64,000 nt of DNA, from assembly GCF_009834185.1 (NCBI RefSeq), contig NZ_CP047173.1:248001-312000 (forward strand), given 5' to 3'. Below the pieces are notes generated by a model. That model saw only the letters and a program-made list of their open reading frames with translations. It searched no databases and was not told the DNA's origin. This DNA is from Rathayibacter sp. VKM Ac-2760 (lineage in GTDB: Bacteria; Actinomycetota; Actinomycetes; Actinomycetales; Microbacteriaceae). Position 1 is the first letter of the stretch. Every line of letters starts with the position of its first letter. This document shows positions 33,822 to 43,162 of the stretch, piece after piece. The position numbers were made by a program, and so were the translations under genes.

Positions 33822-34760
33822 ATGACCGACCTGCGGCAGAAGCCTGCCACCCGAGTCCCGACGGAGTCCCCGTCGAAGCCCCGTCCCTCGCGGACGCGGC
33901 GACAGAGCAAGAGCATCTACCCGTCGTGGTTCTTCATTCCCGCGGCCGCTCTCTACATCGTGCTCTTCGCCGTCCCGACCTTCGCGTCCCTCTACTTCAG
34001 CCTCACCCGCTGGACCCTCTTCGACGTCACCTTCATCGGCTTCGACAACTTCATCCAGTTCTTCAGCGACCCGCAGCTCCTGCGCGCCTTCACCAACACC
34101 CTGATCTTCGCCGTCGTCACCAGCGTCGCGAAGGTCGTGCTCGGCTTCGCGCTGGCCGTCCTCCTGACCTCGGAGCTGATCGGCCGCGGCTACCTGCGAG
34201 CGGTGACCTTCTTCCCCGTCCTGGTCTCCACCATCGGCATCGGCCTCACATTCAAGGCCCTCCTCGACCCGTTCGACGGCATCGTCAACGGCGCCCTCTC
34301 CGTCTTCGGGATCCAAGGACCCGGCTGGCTCACGGATCCGAGTCTCGCGCTGATCAGCGTCGCGATCGTCGACGTCTGGAAGGGCCTGGGAATCGCGACC
34401 CTGGTCTACATCGCCGGGATCGTCGCCATCCCGCAGGACTACTTCGAAGCGGCGCGCATGGACGGCGCCGGATCGTGGAAGGTCTTCCGGAACATCACGT
34501 TCCCGCTGTCCTGGCCCGCGACCGGAACCGTCATCATCCTGTCCCTCATCGGCGGTCTGCGCTCCTTCGACCTGATCTGGGCCATGACCAAGGGCGGCCC
34601 CGGATTCAGCTCCGACGTCATCGCCTCCGTGATCTACAAGCAGTACCAGGCCGGGTTCTACGGCCTCTCCACCGCGGGGAACGTCGTCCTCTTCATCGTC
34701 GTCACCGCCGTGATGATCCCCCTCTCGTCCCTCATCAACAAGAGGAGCAACAACGTATGA
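33822..34760 (+). CDS. Carbohydrate ABC transporter permease (MalF-type)
   Basis: A 312-residue permease starting at ATG 33822 (AAGGAG seven bases upstream). It has a Lys/Arg-rich cytoplasmic tail, six membrane helices beginning at WFFIPAAALYIVLFAVPTF, and the coupling loop YFEAARMDGAGSWKVFRNITFPL (EAA motif) near residue 210. It forms a heterodimeric channel with the next permease. The ATPase is not encoded here and is presumably a shared MsiK-type protein. Confidence 0.93.
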   Translation: MTDLRQKPATRVPTESPSKPRPSRTRRQSKSIYPSWFFIPAAALYIVLFAVPTFASLYFSLTRWTLFDVTFIGFDNFIQFFSDPQLLRAFTNTLIFAVVTSVAKVVLGFALAVLLTSELIGRGYLRAVTFFPVLVSTIGIGLTFKALLDPFDGIVNGALSVFGIQGPGWLTDPSLALISVAIVDVWKGLGIATLVYIAGIVAIPQDYFEAARMDGAGSWKVFRNITFPLSWPATGTVIILSLIGGLRSFDLIWAMTKGGPGFSSDVIASVIYKQYQAGFYGLSTAGNVVLFIVVTAVMIPLSSLINKRSNNV

Positions 34761-35596
34761 GCGCGCTCACCGTCCGCCGGTGGACCGTCGGCACGATCGC
34801 GATCCTGATCACCGGCGTCGTCTTCCTGATCCCGTTCGCCTTCATCCTCATCACTGCGGCCAAGACCGCGCCGGAAGCGTCGCGGCTGGCATTCACCTGG
34901 CCGACGGAATGGCAGCTGTGGAACAACGTCGCCACCGTCCTCGCCGATCGCGACGGCATCCTCGTCAAGGCCTTCGTCAACAGCATCGTCCTCACCGTCG
35001 CCAGCGTCACGATCATGGTCGTCCTCGCCGCGATGGTCGGCTATGTGCTGCAGCGCAAGCGCTCGCGCTGGAACCCGATCATCAACTTCTTCGTCCTCGC
35101 CGGCCTCATCGTGCCTCCCGCCGTCGTTCCGACCATCTGGGTGCTGCAGGGCGTCGGACTCTTCAAGACGCTCGGCGGCCTGATCCTCATCGAGGCCACC
35201 TTCGGGCTCTCGTTCTGCATCCTGCTCTTCCAGGCCTTCGTCGCCACCATTCCGCGAGAGCTCGACGAGGCCGCGGTCATCGACGGCGCCGGCCCGATCC
35301 GGCTGTTCTTCCGCATCGTGCTCCCGCTCCTGAAGCCCGTGATCGTCACGGTGATCGTCGTGCAGTCGGTCGCCGTCTTCAACGACTTCGCCAACCCGCT
35401 CTACTTCCTGCCCGGCGACGCGAACGCGACGGTCCAGCTGACGCTCTACGCCTACGCCTCCAGCGCGACGAGCGCCGGTGCGCTGAACCTGCTCTTCACG
35501 GACGTCCTCCTCATCACCATCCCCCCGCTGGTCATGTACATCTTCTTCAACCGTCAGATCGTCGCCGGCATGACCAGCGGCTCGATCAAGGGCTGA
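34757..35596 (+). CDS. Carbohydrate ABC transporter permease (MalG-type)
   Basis: A 279-residue permease whose ATG overlaps the previous stop (ATGA). It has six hydrophobic segments and the EAA loop RELDEAAVIDGAGPIRLFFRIVLPLLKP (about 173-200). It completes the sugar channel. The gene ends six bases before the GTG of the rhamnosidase, so the four genes are one transcript. Confidence 0.93.
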   Translation: MSALTVRRWTVGTIAILITGVVFLIPFAFILITAAKTAPEASRLAFTWPTEWQLWNNVATVLADRDGILVKAFVNSIVLTVASVTIMVVLAAMVGYVLQRKRSRWNPIINFFVLAGLIVPPAVVPTIWVLQGVGLFKTLGGLILIEATFGLSFCILLFQAFVATIPRELDEAAVIDGAGPIRLFFRIVLPLLKPVIVTVIVVQSVAVFNDFANPLYFLPGDANATVQLTLYAYASSATSAGALNLLFTDVLLITIPPLVMYIFFNRQIVAGMTSGSIKG

Positions 35597-35602
35597 GCCG
35601 CC

Positions 35603-37870
35603 GTGTTCACCTCAGCACAGCTCATCACCGCCGACCTCACCCAGGAGGGCGCCCCGGTCCTCTCCGGCAGCGTTCGTCTCGAGAGCGGACACGGCGCCGT
35701 CGAGCGCGCGGTCCTGCGCTACTCCGCCCTCGGCGTCGTGGAGGCGAGGATGAACGGCGTCCCCGTGTCGGACGCGCTGCTCACCCCGGGCTGGTCGAGC
35801 TACGAGTGGCGGATCCGGGTCGCCGAGACCGACGTGACCGCACTCGTGCAGCCCCGGATCGAGCTCGAGCTCGAGCTCGGCAACGGCTGGTACCGGGGCG
35901 GCCTCACCTGGGCGGCGGCGACCGGCGTCTACGGAGCCGAGATCGCCGGCATCGCCGAACTCGCGATCACCTACCGGGACGGTCACCTCCAGCGGTGGGG
36001 CACCGACCCCACCTGGACCGCCCGACCCTGCGACACGGTCTCCGACGACCTCTACAACGGTCAGACGATCGACGCCCGCCGCAGGGCCGTCGCGTGGGAG
36101 CCTCAGCCCGTCCGGATCGTCGACGGCTCCGCGAAGCGGTTCGAGCCCTACATCGGCCCGCCCGTGACCCGCCGGGAGGAGCTCGGGATCGTCGACGCCT
36201 GGACCACGCCCTCCGGGAGGATCATCGCCGACTTCGGTCGCGACATCGTGGGCTGGACCCGCTGCCGGGCGACCGGTGTCCGCGGGGAGACCGTGACCCT
36301 CCGGCACGCGGAGGTCGTCGAGCGCGGGGAGCTGAGCACCCGCCCGCTCCGCTCCGCCGAGGCGACCGACCGCTTCGTCCTGTCGGGAGGTGAGGACGTC
36401 TTCGAGCCGACGTTCACCTTCCACGGGTTCCGCTACGTCGAGGTGGAGGGGTGGCCCGGCGGGATCGACGAGCTGATCGGCGGCGGCCTGACGGCGCTCA
36501 GCGTCAGCTCCGCTCTGCGCCGGACCGGCACCTTCTCCTGCTCGGAGCCGCTGCTGAACCGCCTGCACGAGAACGTCGTCGCGAGCACGGTCGGGAACTT
36601 CCTCGACCTCCCGACCGACTGCCCCCAACGGGACGAGCGGCTGGGCTGGACCGGCGACATCGCCGTGTTCGCGCCGACGAGCACCTTCCTCTTCGACGCC
36701 TCCGGCTTCCTCCGCGACTGGCTGCGCGACGTGACCCTGGAGCAGGAGCACCAGGGCGGAGTCGTCCCCTACGTCGTCCCGGACGTGCTCAAGTACGTCG
36801 GCGTCCCCGAGGACCTCCTGCCGGTGGACTCCACGGCCGTCTGGAGCGACGCGATCGTCTGGGTGCCCTGGGCGGTGTGGACGGCCTCCGGCGACGACAC
36901 GGTCCTCCGCGAGACCTTCCCGGCCATGCTGTCCCACCTGCGGCACGTCGAGGGGCTCCTCTCTCCCGGCGGACTCTGGGATCGGGGCTTCCAGTTCGGC
37001 GACTGGCTCGACCCGGACGCACCGCCGGAGGACCCCGCCGCGGCGAAGGCCGATCGGACCCTCGTGGCGATGGCGTCCCTCCACCGCTCCGCCGTGCTGA
37101 CGGCGAAGACCGCGCGCCTCCTCGGCCGCTCGAGCGAGCTGGCCGAGATCGAGCGACTCCGGGACGGCACGAGGGAGGCCTTCCGCGCCGCCTTCGTGGA
37201 CGGCGACGCGGAGCGGCTCCGGAACCACTGCGAGACGGCCTACGCCCTCGCCCTCGCCTTCGATCTCCTCGACCCGGACGAGATCGGCTGGGCGGGCTCG
37301 CGCCTCGCGGAGCTCGTGGAGGCGAACGGCCACCGCATCTCGACCGGCTTCGCGGGGACTCCCTACATCCTCGAGGCGCTGAGCCGGAGCGGGCAGCTCG
37401 CGACGGCCGGCCGGCTCCTCCTGCAGACCGAGTGCCCGTCGTGGCTGTACCCCGTGACGATGGGGGCGACGACGGTGTGGGAGCGCTGGGACTCGATGCT
37501 CCCCGACGGCAGCATCAACCCCGGTGAGATGACCTCGTTCAACCACTACGCGCTGGGGGCCGTCGCCGACTGGATGCACCGCGATCTCGCCGGCCTCGCC
37601 CCGGCGGAGGCGGGCTACCGCCGTGTCACCGTCGCTCCGAAGCCGATCGACGGCGTGGAGTGGGCGACGGCGGAGCTCGACAGCCCGCACGGGCGCATCG
37701 CGGTCGGCTGGAGCCGGGAGGGGGATCGCCTCGTCGTCGACGTCGCTCTTCCTCCGGGCGTGACCGCCGACGTCTCGGTGGGCGATCTGGACGCCCACGT
37801 GGCGGCGGGCGTCCACCGCCTGAGCGCGAGCCTCGACCGGACGCTGCTCGGCGCGCTCCGTGCGCGGTGA
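35603..37870 (+). CDS. Alpha-L-rhamnosidase, GH78
   Basis: A 755-residue cytoplasmic enzyme (no signal peptide) starting at GTG 35603, six bases after the permease stop. N-terminal beta domains (about 1-300) carry the WYRGG segment near residue 96. The (alpha/alpha)6 catalytic domain contains the GH78 hallmark DLPTDCPQRDERLGWTGD (RDER at 343-346, general-acid region). Further markers are WEPWDSML-like WERWDSMLPDG and FNHYALGAVADWM near residues 630-660. It removes terminal rhamnose from the imported glycoside. Length is a little short for the family, at the compact end. Confidence 0.92.
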   Translation: MFTSAQLITADLTQEGAPVLSGSVRLESGHGAVERAVLRYSALGVVEARMNGVPVSDALLTPGWSSYEWRIRVAETDVTALVQPRIELELELGNGWYRGGLTWAAATGVYGAEIAGIAELAITYRDGHLQRWGTDPTWTARPCDTVSDDLYNGQTIDARRRAVAWEPQPVRIVDGSAKRFEPYIGPPVTRREELGIVDAWTTPSGRIIADFGRDIVGWTRCRATGVRGETVTLRHAEVVERGELSTRPLRSAEATDRFVLSGGEDVFEPTFTFHGFRYVEVEGWPGGIDELIGGGLTALSVSSALRRTGTFSCSEPLLNRLHENVVASTVGNFLDLPTDCPQRDERLGWTGDIAVFAPTSTFLFDASGFLRDWLRDVTLEQEHQGGVVPYVVPDVLKYVGVPEDLLPVDSTAVWSDAIVWVPWAVWTASGDDTVLRETFPAMLSHLRHVEGLLSPGGLWDRGFQFGDWLDPDAPPEDPAAAKADRTLVAMASLHRSAVLTAKTARLLGRSSELAEIERLRDGTREAFRAAFVDGDAERLRNHCETAYALALAFDLLDPDEIGWAGSRLAELVEANGHRISTGFAGTPYILEALSRSGQLATAGRLLLQTECPSWLYPVTMGATTVWERWDSMLPDGSINPGEMTSFNHYALGAVADWMHRDLAGLAPAEAGYRRVTVAPKPIDGVEWATAELDSPHGRIAVGWSREGDRLVVDVALPPGVTADVSVGDLDAHVAAGVHRLSASLDRTLLGALRAR

Positions 37871-37880
37871 CGGCCGCGAG

Positions 37881-37959
37881 GCGTGCACAACTAAGGCCGG
37901 AAGGCGCGATCCGGGTGAGAATGCGCTGTTTCGGCGATTTCAGCCTTATTTGTGCACGC
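37881..37959. repeat. Family C palindrome, copy 2
   Basis: GCGTGCACAACTAAGGC (37881-37897) pairs with GCCTTATTTGTGCACGC (37943-37959), 16 of 17 positions, with TCGGCGATTTCAGCC in the 3' half. It lies between the converging rhamnosidase and IclR genes. Confidence 0.85.
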
Positions 37960-37975
37960 CCGCGCGCCGAGACCG

Positions 37976-39371
37976 TCAGCGCAGGACCGCCGAGACCGCC
38001 TCCGCCAGCCGCATCGCCGCCCGCTCCAGCTCGCGCGAGCGCGCCGTGACGTCGTCGGTCATCCCGACGAGGCACGCCGCCGCGACGACGGCGCCGCTCG
38101 CGTCGCGGATCGGAGCCGAGATCGACACCATCCCGGCGTCGTCGTAGGCCTGCATCGAGAGGACGCCGTCGCGGCGGACGCGCTGCATCCGGCGGAGGAA
38201 CCGCGTCAGGTCGCGGGGAGTGTGCCGGGCCGGGAACAGCTGCGCCAGCTCGTCCGGCTCGAGGTCCATCAGCATGGTGGGGCCGCCGTCCGAGCCGACG
38301 ATCGGATGGGCGCGGCCGAGCCAGGGGATCATCGCGAGGCCGTCGCCGGCCAGCTCGAGTTCTTCCACGAGCGTGAGGCTGCGCATCCCCGCGAGCACGG
38401 TCACGAAGGCGCAGGCGCGCAGGCTCCGCGCCGCCTCGGCGACCAGCGGCCCGCCGCGGGCCACGATCAGCGGGGCTCCCGCCGCGCGGAACCAGCCGTG
38501 CACGACCCAGGCGACGCGGAACTCGCCGTCACCGCCGCGCTCGACCACGCCCGCCGCGACGCACGCATCGAGCAGCCGGCCGGTGCGGTCGCGGCGGAGG
38601 CCCGTCGCCCGCGCGGCGCCTGCCGCGGTGTCCGGCCCGTCGGCGAGGTGCTGCAGGAGCGGCAGGACCGCGTGCAGCGCGGAGCCGCCGATCGGCGGGC
38701 GGCCGGGAGCGGCGGATCGCCGCGTCCGCCGCCCGCGACCCGCCCAGGCCCGCCTCGATGCTCCGCCTCGCGACGGCGAGCGCCCGGTGGATCCGCGGCC
38801 CATTCTCGCGCAGCCGGATCGCCGGCAGTCGCACCGCCAGCACCGCCACGCCCTCGCCGGCGGGCGCCAGCAGCGGCGTCGCGATCTCGACGCGCAGCCC
38901 CGCGGTCGTCTCCGCGACGGCGTCGTCGCCGAGGCCCCGCGGATCGGCGGCGCGCGCGATCGCGCTGCCCGCTTCCTCGATCCGCTCGCCCACCGCGGCG
39001 GGGGAGTGCAGGGTCCAGGAGGAGAGCACGCTGCCGATCACCCGCACCGACCCGGGCGCCCCGGCGGCGAGCACGACGGTCTCTCCGGTCTGCTGCGCGG
39101 CCAGCGTCAGCGCGAAGCGGAGCGACCGCGCGAACGGCGCCGCCGCCCGCCCCGAGAGCCGCACGGCCGCCGATCCCAGCCGGTAGCTGCCGTACACGGG
39201 CCCCCGCTCGATCAGCCCCGTCCGCTCCAGCTCCGCGCACAGCCGCGACACCGAGCTGAGCGGCGCGCCGAGCTCGGCGGCGATCGCGCCGACGCCGAGC
39301 GGCGCCGTCGGATCCGACCGATCGCCGAGCAGCCGGACCACCCGGAGTCCCGTCGTCACGCGCGAAGCCAC
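37976..39371 (-). pseudogene. Tandem IclR-type regulator split by a frameshift
   Basis: Two IclR modules are joined in tandem. Module 1, from GTG 39371 (GGAGGGG upstream), has the HTH PLGVGAIAAELGAPLSSVSRLCAELERTGLIERG and an effector domain (GETVVLAAGAPGSVRVI). Around 38690-38760 the coding pattern jumps by one base to the frame that reads GGSALHAVLPLLQHLADG (second HTH) and the second effector domain (DGVLSMQAYDDAGMVSISAPIRD), ending at 37976. One extra base in a GC-rich run would explain it. It may be a real inactivation, a recoding site or an assembly error. An intact protein would have about 465 residues. It faces the amine oxidase at 39522 and would be its regulator. Confidence 0.75.
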
Positions 39372-39393
39372 CGCACCGCCCCTCCGCAGAACT

Positions 39394-39417
39394 GCAATCC
39401 GAAGCGCAGACTATTGC
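39394..39417. promoter_or_regulatory. Possible operator upstream of IclR gene
   Basis: GCAAT and ATTGC bracket 14 bp in the divergent IclR/oxidase spacer. The arms are only five bases, so this is a weak candidate. Confidence 0.25.
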
Positions 39418-39521
39418 GTTCTCCGGTCCACCGCGAGAGGTGCGACCGACGCCGTTCCTAGGGTGGACCCGCGCCCGCGCCACCCGCACGCGCGCCACCC
39501 GCACCCCTCCGAGGAGCCGCC

Positions 39522-40679
39522 ATGAATCAGCCCGACGCCCCCGAGCAGTTCGACGTCGCCGTCGTCGGAATGGGCGCGCTCGGCAGCGCGGCCGCCTACC
39601 ACCTCGCCCGCCGCGGAGCCCGCGTCGTGGCCTTCGAGCAGTTCGAGCTCGGCCACGTGCGCGGCGCCTCGCACGACACCTCGCGCATCCTCCGCACCTC
39701 CTACGGCGCCCCCGAGTACGTGCGGCTCGCGCAGTCCGCGTACCTCGACTGGGCCGACCTCGAGGCGGAGTCGGGCGAGTCGCTCGTCACGATCACCGGC
39801 GGGCTGGTCTTCTTCCCGGTCGGCAGCCCCTACTCGGCCGAGGCGTTCCGCTCCAGCCTCACCGAGAGCGGAGTCCCGTTCGAGCTGCTGTCGCCGGCCG
39901 AGGTCGCCGCGCGCTGGCCGCAGTTCTCGCTGCCCGAGGGCACGCAGACGGTCTACACCGCCGATTCCGGCATCGTGCACGCCGCGCGCACGGTCGCGGT
40001 GCTGCAGCTGCGGGCCCGGCAGCACGGAGCCGTGATCCGCGACAGCACGCCGGTCGAGGCGCTGCTCCCCGGCGCGGACGGCGTCGTCGTGCGCACCGCG
40101 GCCGGCGACGTGCTCGTGGGCAAGGTGATCCTCGCCGCCGACGCCTGGACGAACGAGCTGCTCGCGCCGCTCGGCGCCGAGATCCCGCTCGTGACGATGC
40201 AGGAGCAGGTCAGCTACTTCGCGCCGGCCGAGCCGAGCGCCTTCGACCGCGAGCGCTTCCCGGTCTGGATCTGGGAGGACGAGCACTGCTTCTACGGCTT
40301 CCCCACCTACGGCGAGCCGACGATCAAGGCGGCGCGCGACGTCTCCGACAACCTGATGGCGCCACGCGAGCGCACCTTCGTGCCCTCGGCCGAGCTGCTG
40401 GACGAGCTGACCGGCTTCGTCGGCGCCGTGGTCCCCACCGCCGGCGAGGTGCTGCGCACCGTCACCTGCCAGTACGCGCTGACACCGGACCGCCGCTTCG
40501 TCCTCGGCCCGCTCGACGAGCACCCGGACATCCTGGTCGGCCTCGGCGCGGGGCACGCCTTCAAGTTCACCCCGACCATCGGGCGGGTGCTCGCCGAGCT
40601 CGCGCTCGACGGCGCGACGAGCGAGGACGTGACAGCCTTCGGAGTGACACCGCCGGTCGCGGCGCCGCTGCTGGGCTGA
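39522..40679 (+). CDS. Sarcosine/N-methyltryptophan oxidase-like flavoenzyme
   Basis: A 385-residue amine oxidase of the monomeric sarcosine oxidase/SolA family. The FAD motif is VAVVGMGALGSAAAYHLARRG (about 12-32), with HDTSRILRTSYG next. CQYALTPDRRFVLG holds Cys316, matching the covalent-FAD cysteine, and GLGAGHAFKFTPTIGRVLAELA is the C-terminal signature. It oxidises an N-methyl or related secondary amine, giving formaldehyde or an aldehyde plus peroxide. GAGG precedes the ATG. It heads a short set with the cupin and probably the APC transporter. Confidence 0.9.
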   Translation: MNQPDAPEQFDVAVVGMGALGSAAAYHLARRGARVVAFEQFELGHVRGASHDTSRILRTSYGAPEYVRLAQSAYLDWADLEAESGESLVTITGGLVFFPVGSPYSAEAFRSSLTESGVPFELLSPAEVAARWPQFSLPEGTQTVYTADSGIVHAARTVAVLQLRARQHGAVIRDSTPVEALLPGADGVVVRTAAGDVLVGKVILAADAWTNELLAPLGAEIPLVTMQEQVSYFAPAEPSAFDRERFPVWIWEDEHCFYGFPTYGEPTIKAARDVSDNLMAPRERTFVPSAELLDELTGFVGAVVPTAGEVLRTVTCQYALTPDRRFVLGPLDEHPDILVGLGAGHAFKFTPTIGRVLAELALDGATSEDVTAFGVTPPVAAPLLG

Positions 40680-40715
40680 GCGCGGTGCGTCCGATCGGCT
40701 GCTGAGGAGGACCCC

Positions 40716-41093
40716 GTGCAGATCCAGAGACTCGGCGACGACGCGCGCCGGCGCCCGCTCTACGGCGGCTCCGGCGCGCTCGACCTGGAGTACTACTTCC
40801 GCGCCACGACCGCGCTGCCCAGCTCGGTCATGCGCTTCCACCTCGAACCCGGCACGTCCGAGGGCGAGCACGTGCACCTCGCGGGCGACGCGGGCAGCTG
40901 CTCGCCCGAGAGCTCCGACGAGCTCTACGTCGTCGTGCTCGGCGAGGTCGTGATGACCGTCGACGGCGAGAGCGCCGTGCTGCGCGCGGGCGACGCCCTC
41001 TACGCGCCGGCCGGCAGCCACCACGGCGTCGCCAACGAGTCCGCTGCCCCCGCCGAGCTCCTCCTCGTCTTCGGCCCGCCGACCCCGCGCTGA
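40716..41093 (+). CDS. Cupin-domain protein
   Basis: A 125-residue single-domain cupin starting at GTG 40716 with GAGGAGG upstream. Metal-ligand candidates are the GEHVH cluster (about 47-51), Glu in SSDELYVVVLGEV and the late His pair in PAGSHHGVAN. It lies 36 bp after the oxidase and is probably co-transcribed. Cupins include dioxygenases, isomerases and sensors; the role here is unknown. Confidence 0.85.
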   Translation: MQIQRLGDDARRRPLYGGSGALDLEYYFRATTALPSSVMRFHLEPGTSEGEHVHLAGDAGSCSPESSDELYVVVLGEVVMTVDGESAVLRAGDALYAPAGSHHGVANESAAPAELLLVFGPPTPR

Positions 41094-41101
41094 CCCTTCC
41101 A

Positions 41102-41139
41102 TGCTGGTCGAGTAGCCGCGCAGCGGCGTATCGAGACCC
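41102..41139. repeat. Family B palindrome
   Basis: TGCTGGTCGAGTAGCCGCGCAGCGGCGTATCGAGACCC, GCGCAGCG centre subtype, directly after the cupin stop. Confidence 0.85.
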
Positions 41140-41186
41140 GCCGTCCCCAGCACGTCGGGTCTGCAGACCCACCTCCTGACCCCGGT

Positions 41187-41226
41187 GGATCTCGATACGC
41201 CCGCTCCGCGGGCTACTCGATCAGCA
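41187..41226. repeat. Family B palindrome, opposite orientation
   Basis: TGGATCTCGATACGCCCGCTCCGCGGGCTACTCGATCAGC, same subtype as the copies at 27579 and 61264. Confidence 0.85.
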
Positions 41227-41247
41227 TGAACCGATCGCCGTCAGATC

Positions 41248-41286
41248 ATGCTGGTCGAGTAGTCGCGCAGCGGCGTATCGAGACCC
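41248..41286. repeat. Family B palindrome
   Basis: ATGCTGGTCGAGTAGTCGCGCAGCGGCGTATCGAGACC, with one centre substitution (AGTCGCG for AGCCGCG) compared with the copy at 41102. Confidence 0.85.
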
Positions 41287-41411
41287 CGCCTGCATGCCCC
41301 GACAAGTTCCCCGCCCTCGAACGCCCCCCCATCCGTGCCCCCGCACCCCGCGCCACACCCCGGCCTGCCATCCTGACCTCGCACGCCCCGACCCCGTGCA
41401 TGGAGGCGCCG

Positions 41412-42911
41412 ATGTCCGACGACGGCATGGCCGAGTCCGGCTACCGGCAGACCCTCACCCGCGGCATCGGCCGCTTCGGCAGCTTCGCCGCGGGAGTCAG
41501 CTACATCTCCATCCTCACCGGCACCTTCCAGCTCTTCTCCTTCGGCTACGCGAACGGCGGCCCCGCCTACTGGTGGTCGTGGCCGCTGGTCTTCGCCGGC
41601 CAGCTGACGGTCGCGCTCTGCTTCGCCGAGCTCGCCGCGCGCTACCCGGTCGCCGGCTCCGTCTACAACTGGAGCAAGCGCCTCGCCGGCCCCACCGTGA
41701 GCTGGCTGGCGGGCTGGATCATGGCCACCGCCTCCGTCGTCACGCTCGCCGCCGTCGTGCTCGCCTACCAGACCACGCTCCCGCAGATCTGGAGCGGCTT
41801 CCAGCTCGTCGGCGACGGCACCGGCACGAGCGCCGGCGTCAGCGCGGTGCTCTGGGGAGCGATCCTGGTGGCGTTCACCACCGGCGTCAACGCCGTCGGC
41901 GTGCGGCTGATGGCCCGGATCAACAGCGTCGGCGTGCTGATCGAGCTGATCGCCGCAGTCCTGCTCGTCGTCGTCCTCGCGGCCAACGCGGTGAACCCGC
42001 CGAGCATCGTCCTCGAGACGGCCGGCCGCGGCGCGGGCGTCCCCGGAGGCTACGCCGGCGCGTTCCTCATCGCCGCGATCGCCTCCGCCTACGTGATGTA
42101 CGGCTTCGACACCGCGGGCTCGCTCGGCGAGGAGACCGTCGATCCGCGGCGCACCGCCCCGGTCGCGATCCTCCGCGCGGTCACCGCGTCGTTCCTGCTC
42201 GGCGGCCTGATCATCCTCTTCGGCCTCCTCGCCGCGCCCGACCTCGCCGACCCCGGGCTCGGCTCCCCGTCCGGCGGCCTGCAGCTCGTGATCCTCCAGG
42301 TGCTCGGCGGCCCGCTCGGCTCGGTCTTCCTCGGCTGCATCGTCGTCGCGATCACCGTCTGCGCGCTCGCCGTGCACACCGCCGGCATCCGCCTGGTCTT
42401 CGCGATGGCCCGCGACAACGCCCTGCCCGGCAGCACCCTCCTCGCCCGCGTCGACCCGCGCCGTCGCACCCCGGTCGCCCCGGCCGTGCTGATCGGCGTG
42501 CTCGCCGTGCTCATCCTCGTCGTCAACATCGGCACCCCCGAGATCTTCACCGCCGTCACGAGCGTCGCCGTCATCCTGATCTACCTCGCCTACCTCCTGG
42601 TCACCGTGCCCCTGCTGCTGCGCCGCCTCCGCGGCCGCTGGCCCGCCCCCGACGCGCCGGCCGGCTCCTTCTCCCTCGGCCGCCTCGGCCTGCCGGTCAA
42701 CGTCGTCGCCGTGCTCTGGGGCGCCGCGATGGCCGTGAACCTCGCCTGGCCCCGCGTCGAGGTCTACGGCGACGGCCCGCTCCGCTTCATCGCCGTGATC
42801 GTCGTCGGAGTCGTCGTCACCGCCGGCCTCGCCTGGTTCCGCCTCCGCGGCCGCCACCACCTCGGCGTGCTGCCGGAGCACGTCGCGCTCCCGGAGCCGA
42901 TCGAGCGCTGA
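41412..42911 (+). CDS. APC-family amino acid/amine permease
   Basis: A 499-residue transporter of the amino acid-polyamine-organocation family, AAT/ACT type. I start at ATG 41412, with GGAGG five bases upstream. It has about twelve membrane helices. Signature parts are FGSFAAGVSYISILTGTFQLFSFG (helix 1), ARYPVAGSVYNWSKRLAGP, and SAYVMYGFDTAGSLGEETVDPRR (about 230-252), typical of the eukaryote-like GABA/choline permease branch. It may import the amine used by the oxidase upstream. Confidence 0.9.
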   Translation: MSDDGMAESGYRQTLTRGIGRFGSFAAGVSYISILTGTFQLFSFGYANGGPAYWWSWPLVFAGQLTVALCFAELAARYPVAGSVYNWSKRLAGPTVSWLAGWIMATASVVTLAAVVLAYQTTLPQIWSGFQLVGDGTGTSAGVSAVLWGAILVAFTTGVNAVGVRLMARINSVGVLIELIAAVLLVVVLAANAVNPPSIVLETAGRGAGVPGGYAGAFLIAAIASAYVMYGFDTAGSLGEETVDPRRTAPVAILRAVTASFLLGGLIILFGLLAAPDLADPGLGSPSGGLQLVILQVLGGPLGSVFLGCIVVAITVCALAVHTAGIRLVFAMARDNALPGSTLLARVDPRRRTPVAPAVLIGVLAVLILVVNIGTPEIFTAVTSVAVILIYLAYLLVTVPLLLRRLRGRWPAPDAPAGSFSLGRLGLPVNVVAVLWGAAMAVNLAWPRVEVYGDGPLRFIAVIVVGVVVTAGLAWFRLRGRHHLGVLPEHVALPEPIER

Positions 42912-42972
42912 CCGGTCCGCCGCGCGCCCTTTCTCCACCCGCCAGTCCGAGTCGCCGCCCCTCCTGCCCGCG

Positions 42973-43060
42973 GGAGCCCTGTACCCGCTGAGTCGCCCGA
43001 GAAGGCTCGTTCTCCGACCAGGGAACGAGCCTTCTCGGGCGGCTCACCGCACAGGGCTCC
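42973..43060. terminator. Long intergenic hairpin after APC permease gene
   Basis: A perfect 19-bp stem (CGCCCGAGAAGGCTCGTTC at 42994-43012 with its complement at 43023-43041) encloses a ten-base loop. Weaker outer arms extend to GGAGCCCTGT and ACAGGGCTCC. It has no U-run. It probably stops transcription from the permease or separates it from the MFS gene. Confidence 0.65.
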
Positions 43061-43162
43061 TCCGCCCACAGAATCGGCGGGGGCGATCGTGTGCGCGGAC
43101 TCCCGTTCGACCGTGCGCCAGGATGGACGGCGGGCGACCGCCCGTCGAGCAGAGGGAGTGCC

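Larger units (their letters stand above)
41094..41411. other. Intergenic region carrying three family B palindromes
   Basis: The gap between the cupin and the APC transporter is largely filled by copies at 41102, 41187 and 41248. The remainder (41290-41400) is C-rich and shows no clear promoter. Confidence 0.5.

Noticed and set aside
34157..36393. Long forward frames overlapping the permease and rhamnosidase genes (for example 33926-35596, 34780-36393)
   Set aside because: Arg/His/Pro-rich shadows in another frame. Only their parts coinciding with the true permease gene are meaningful.
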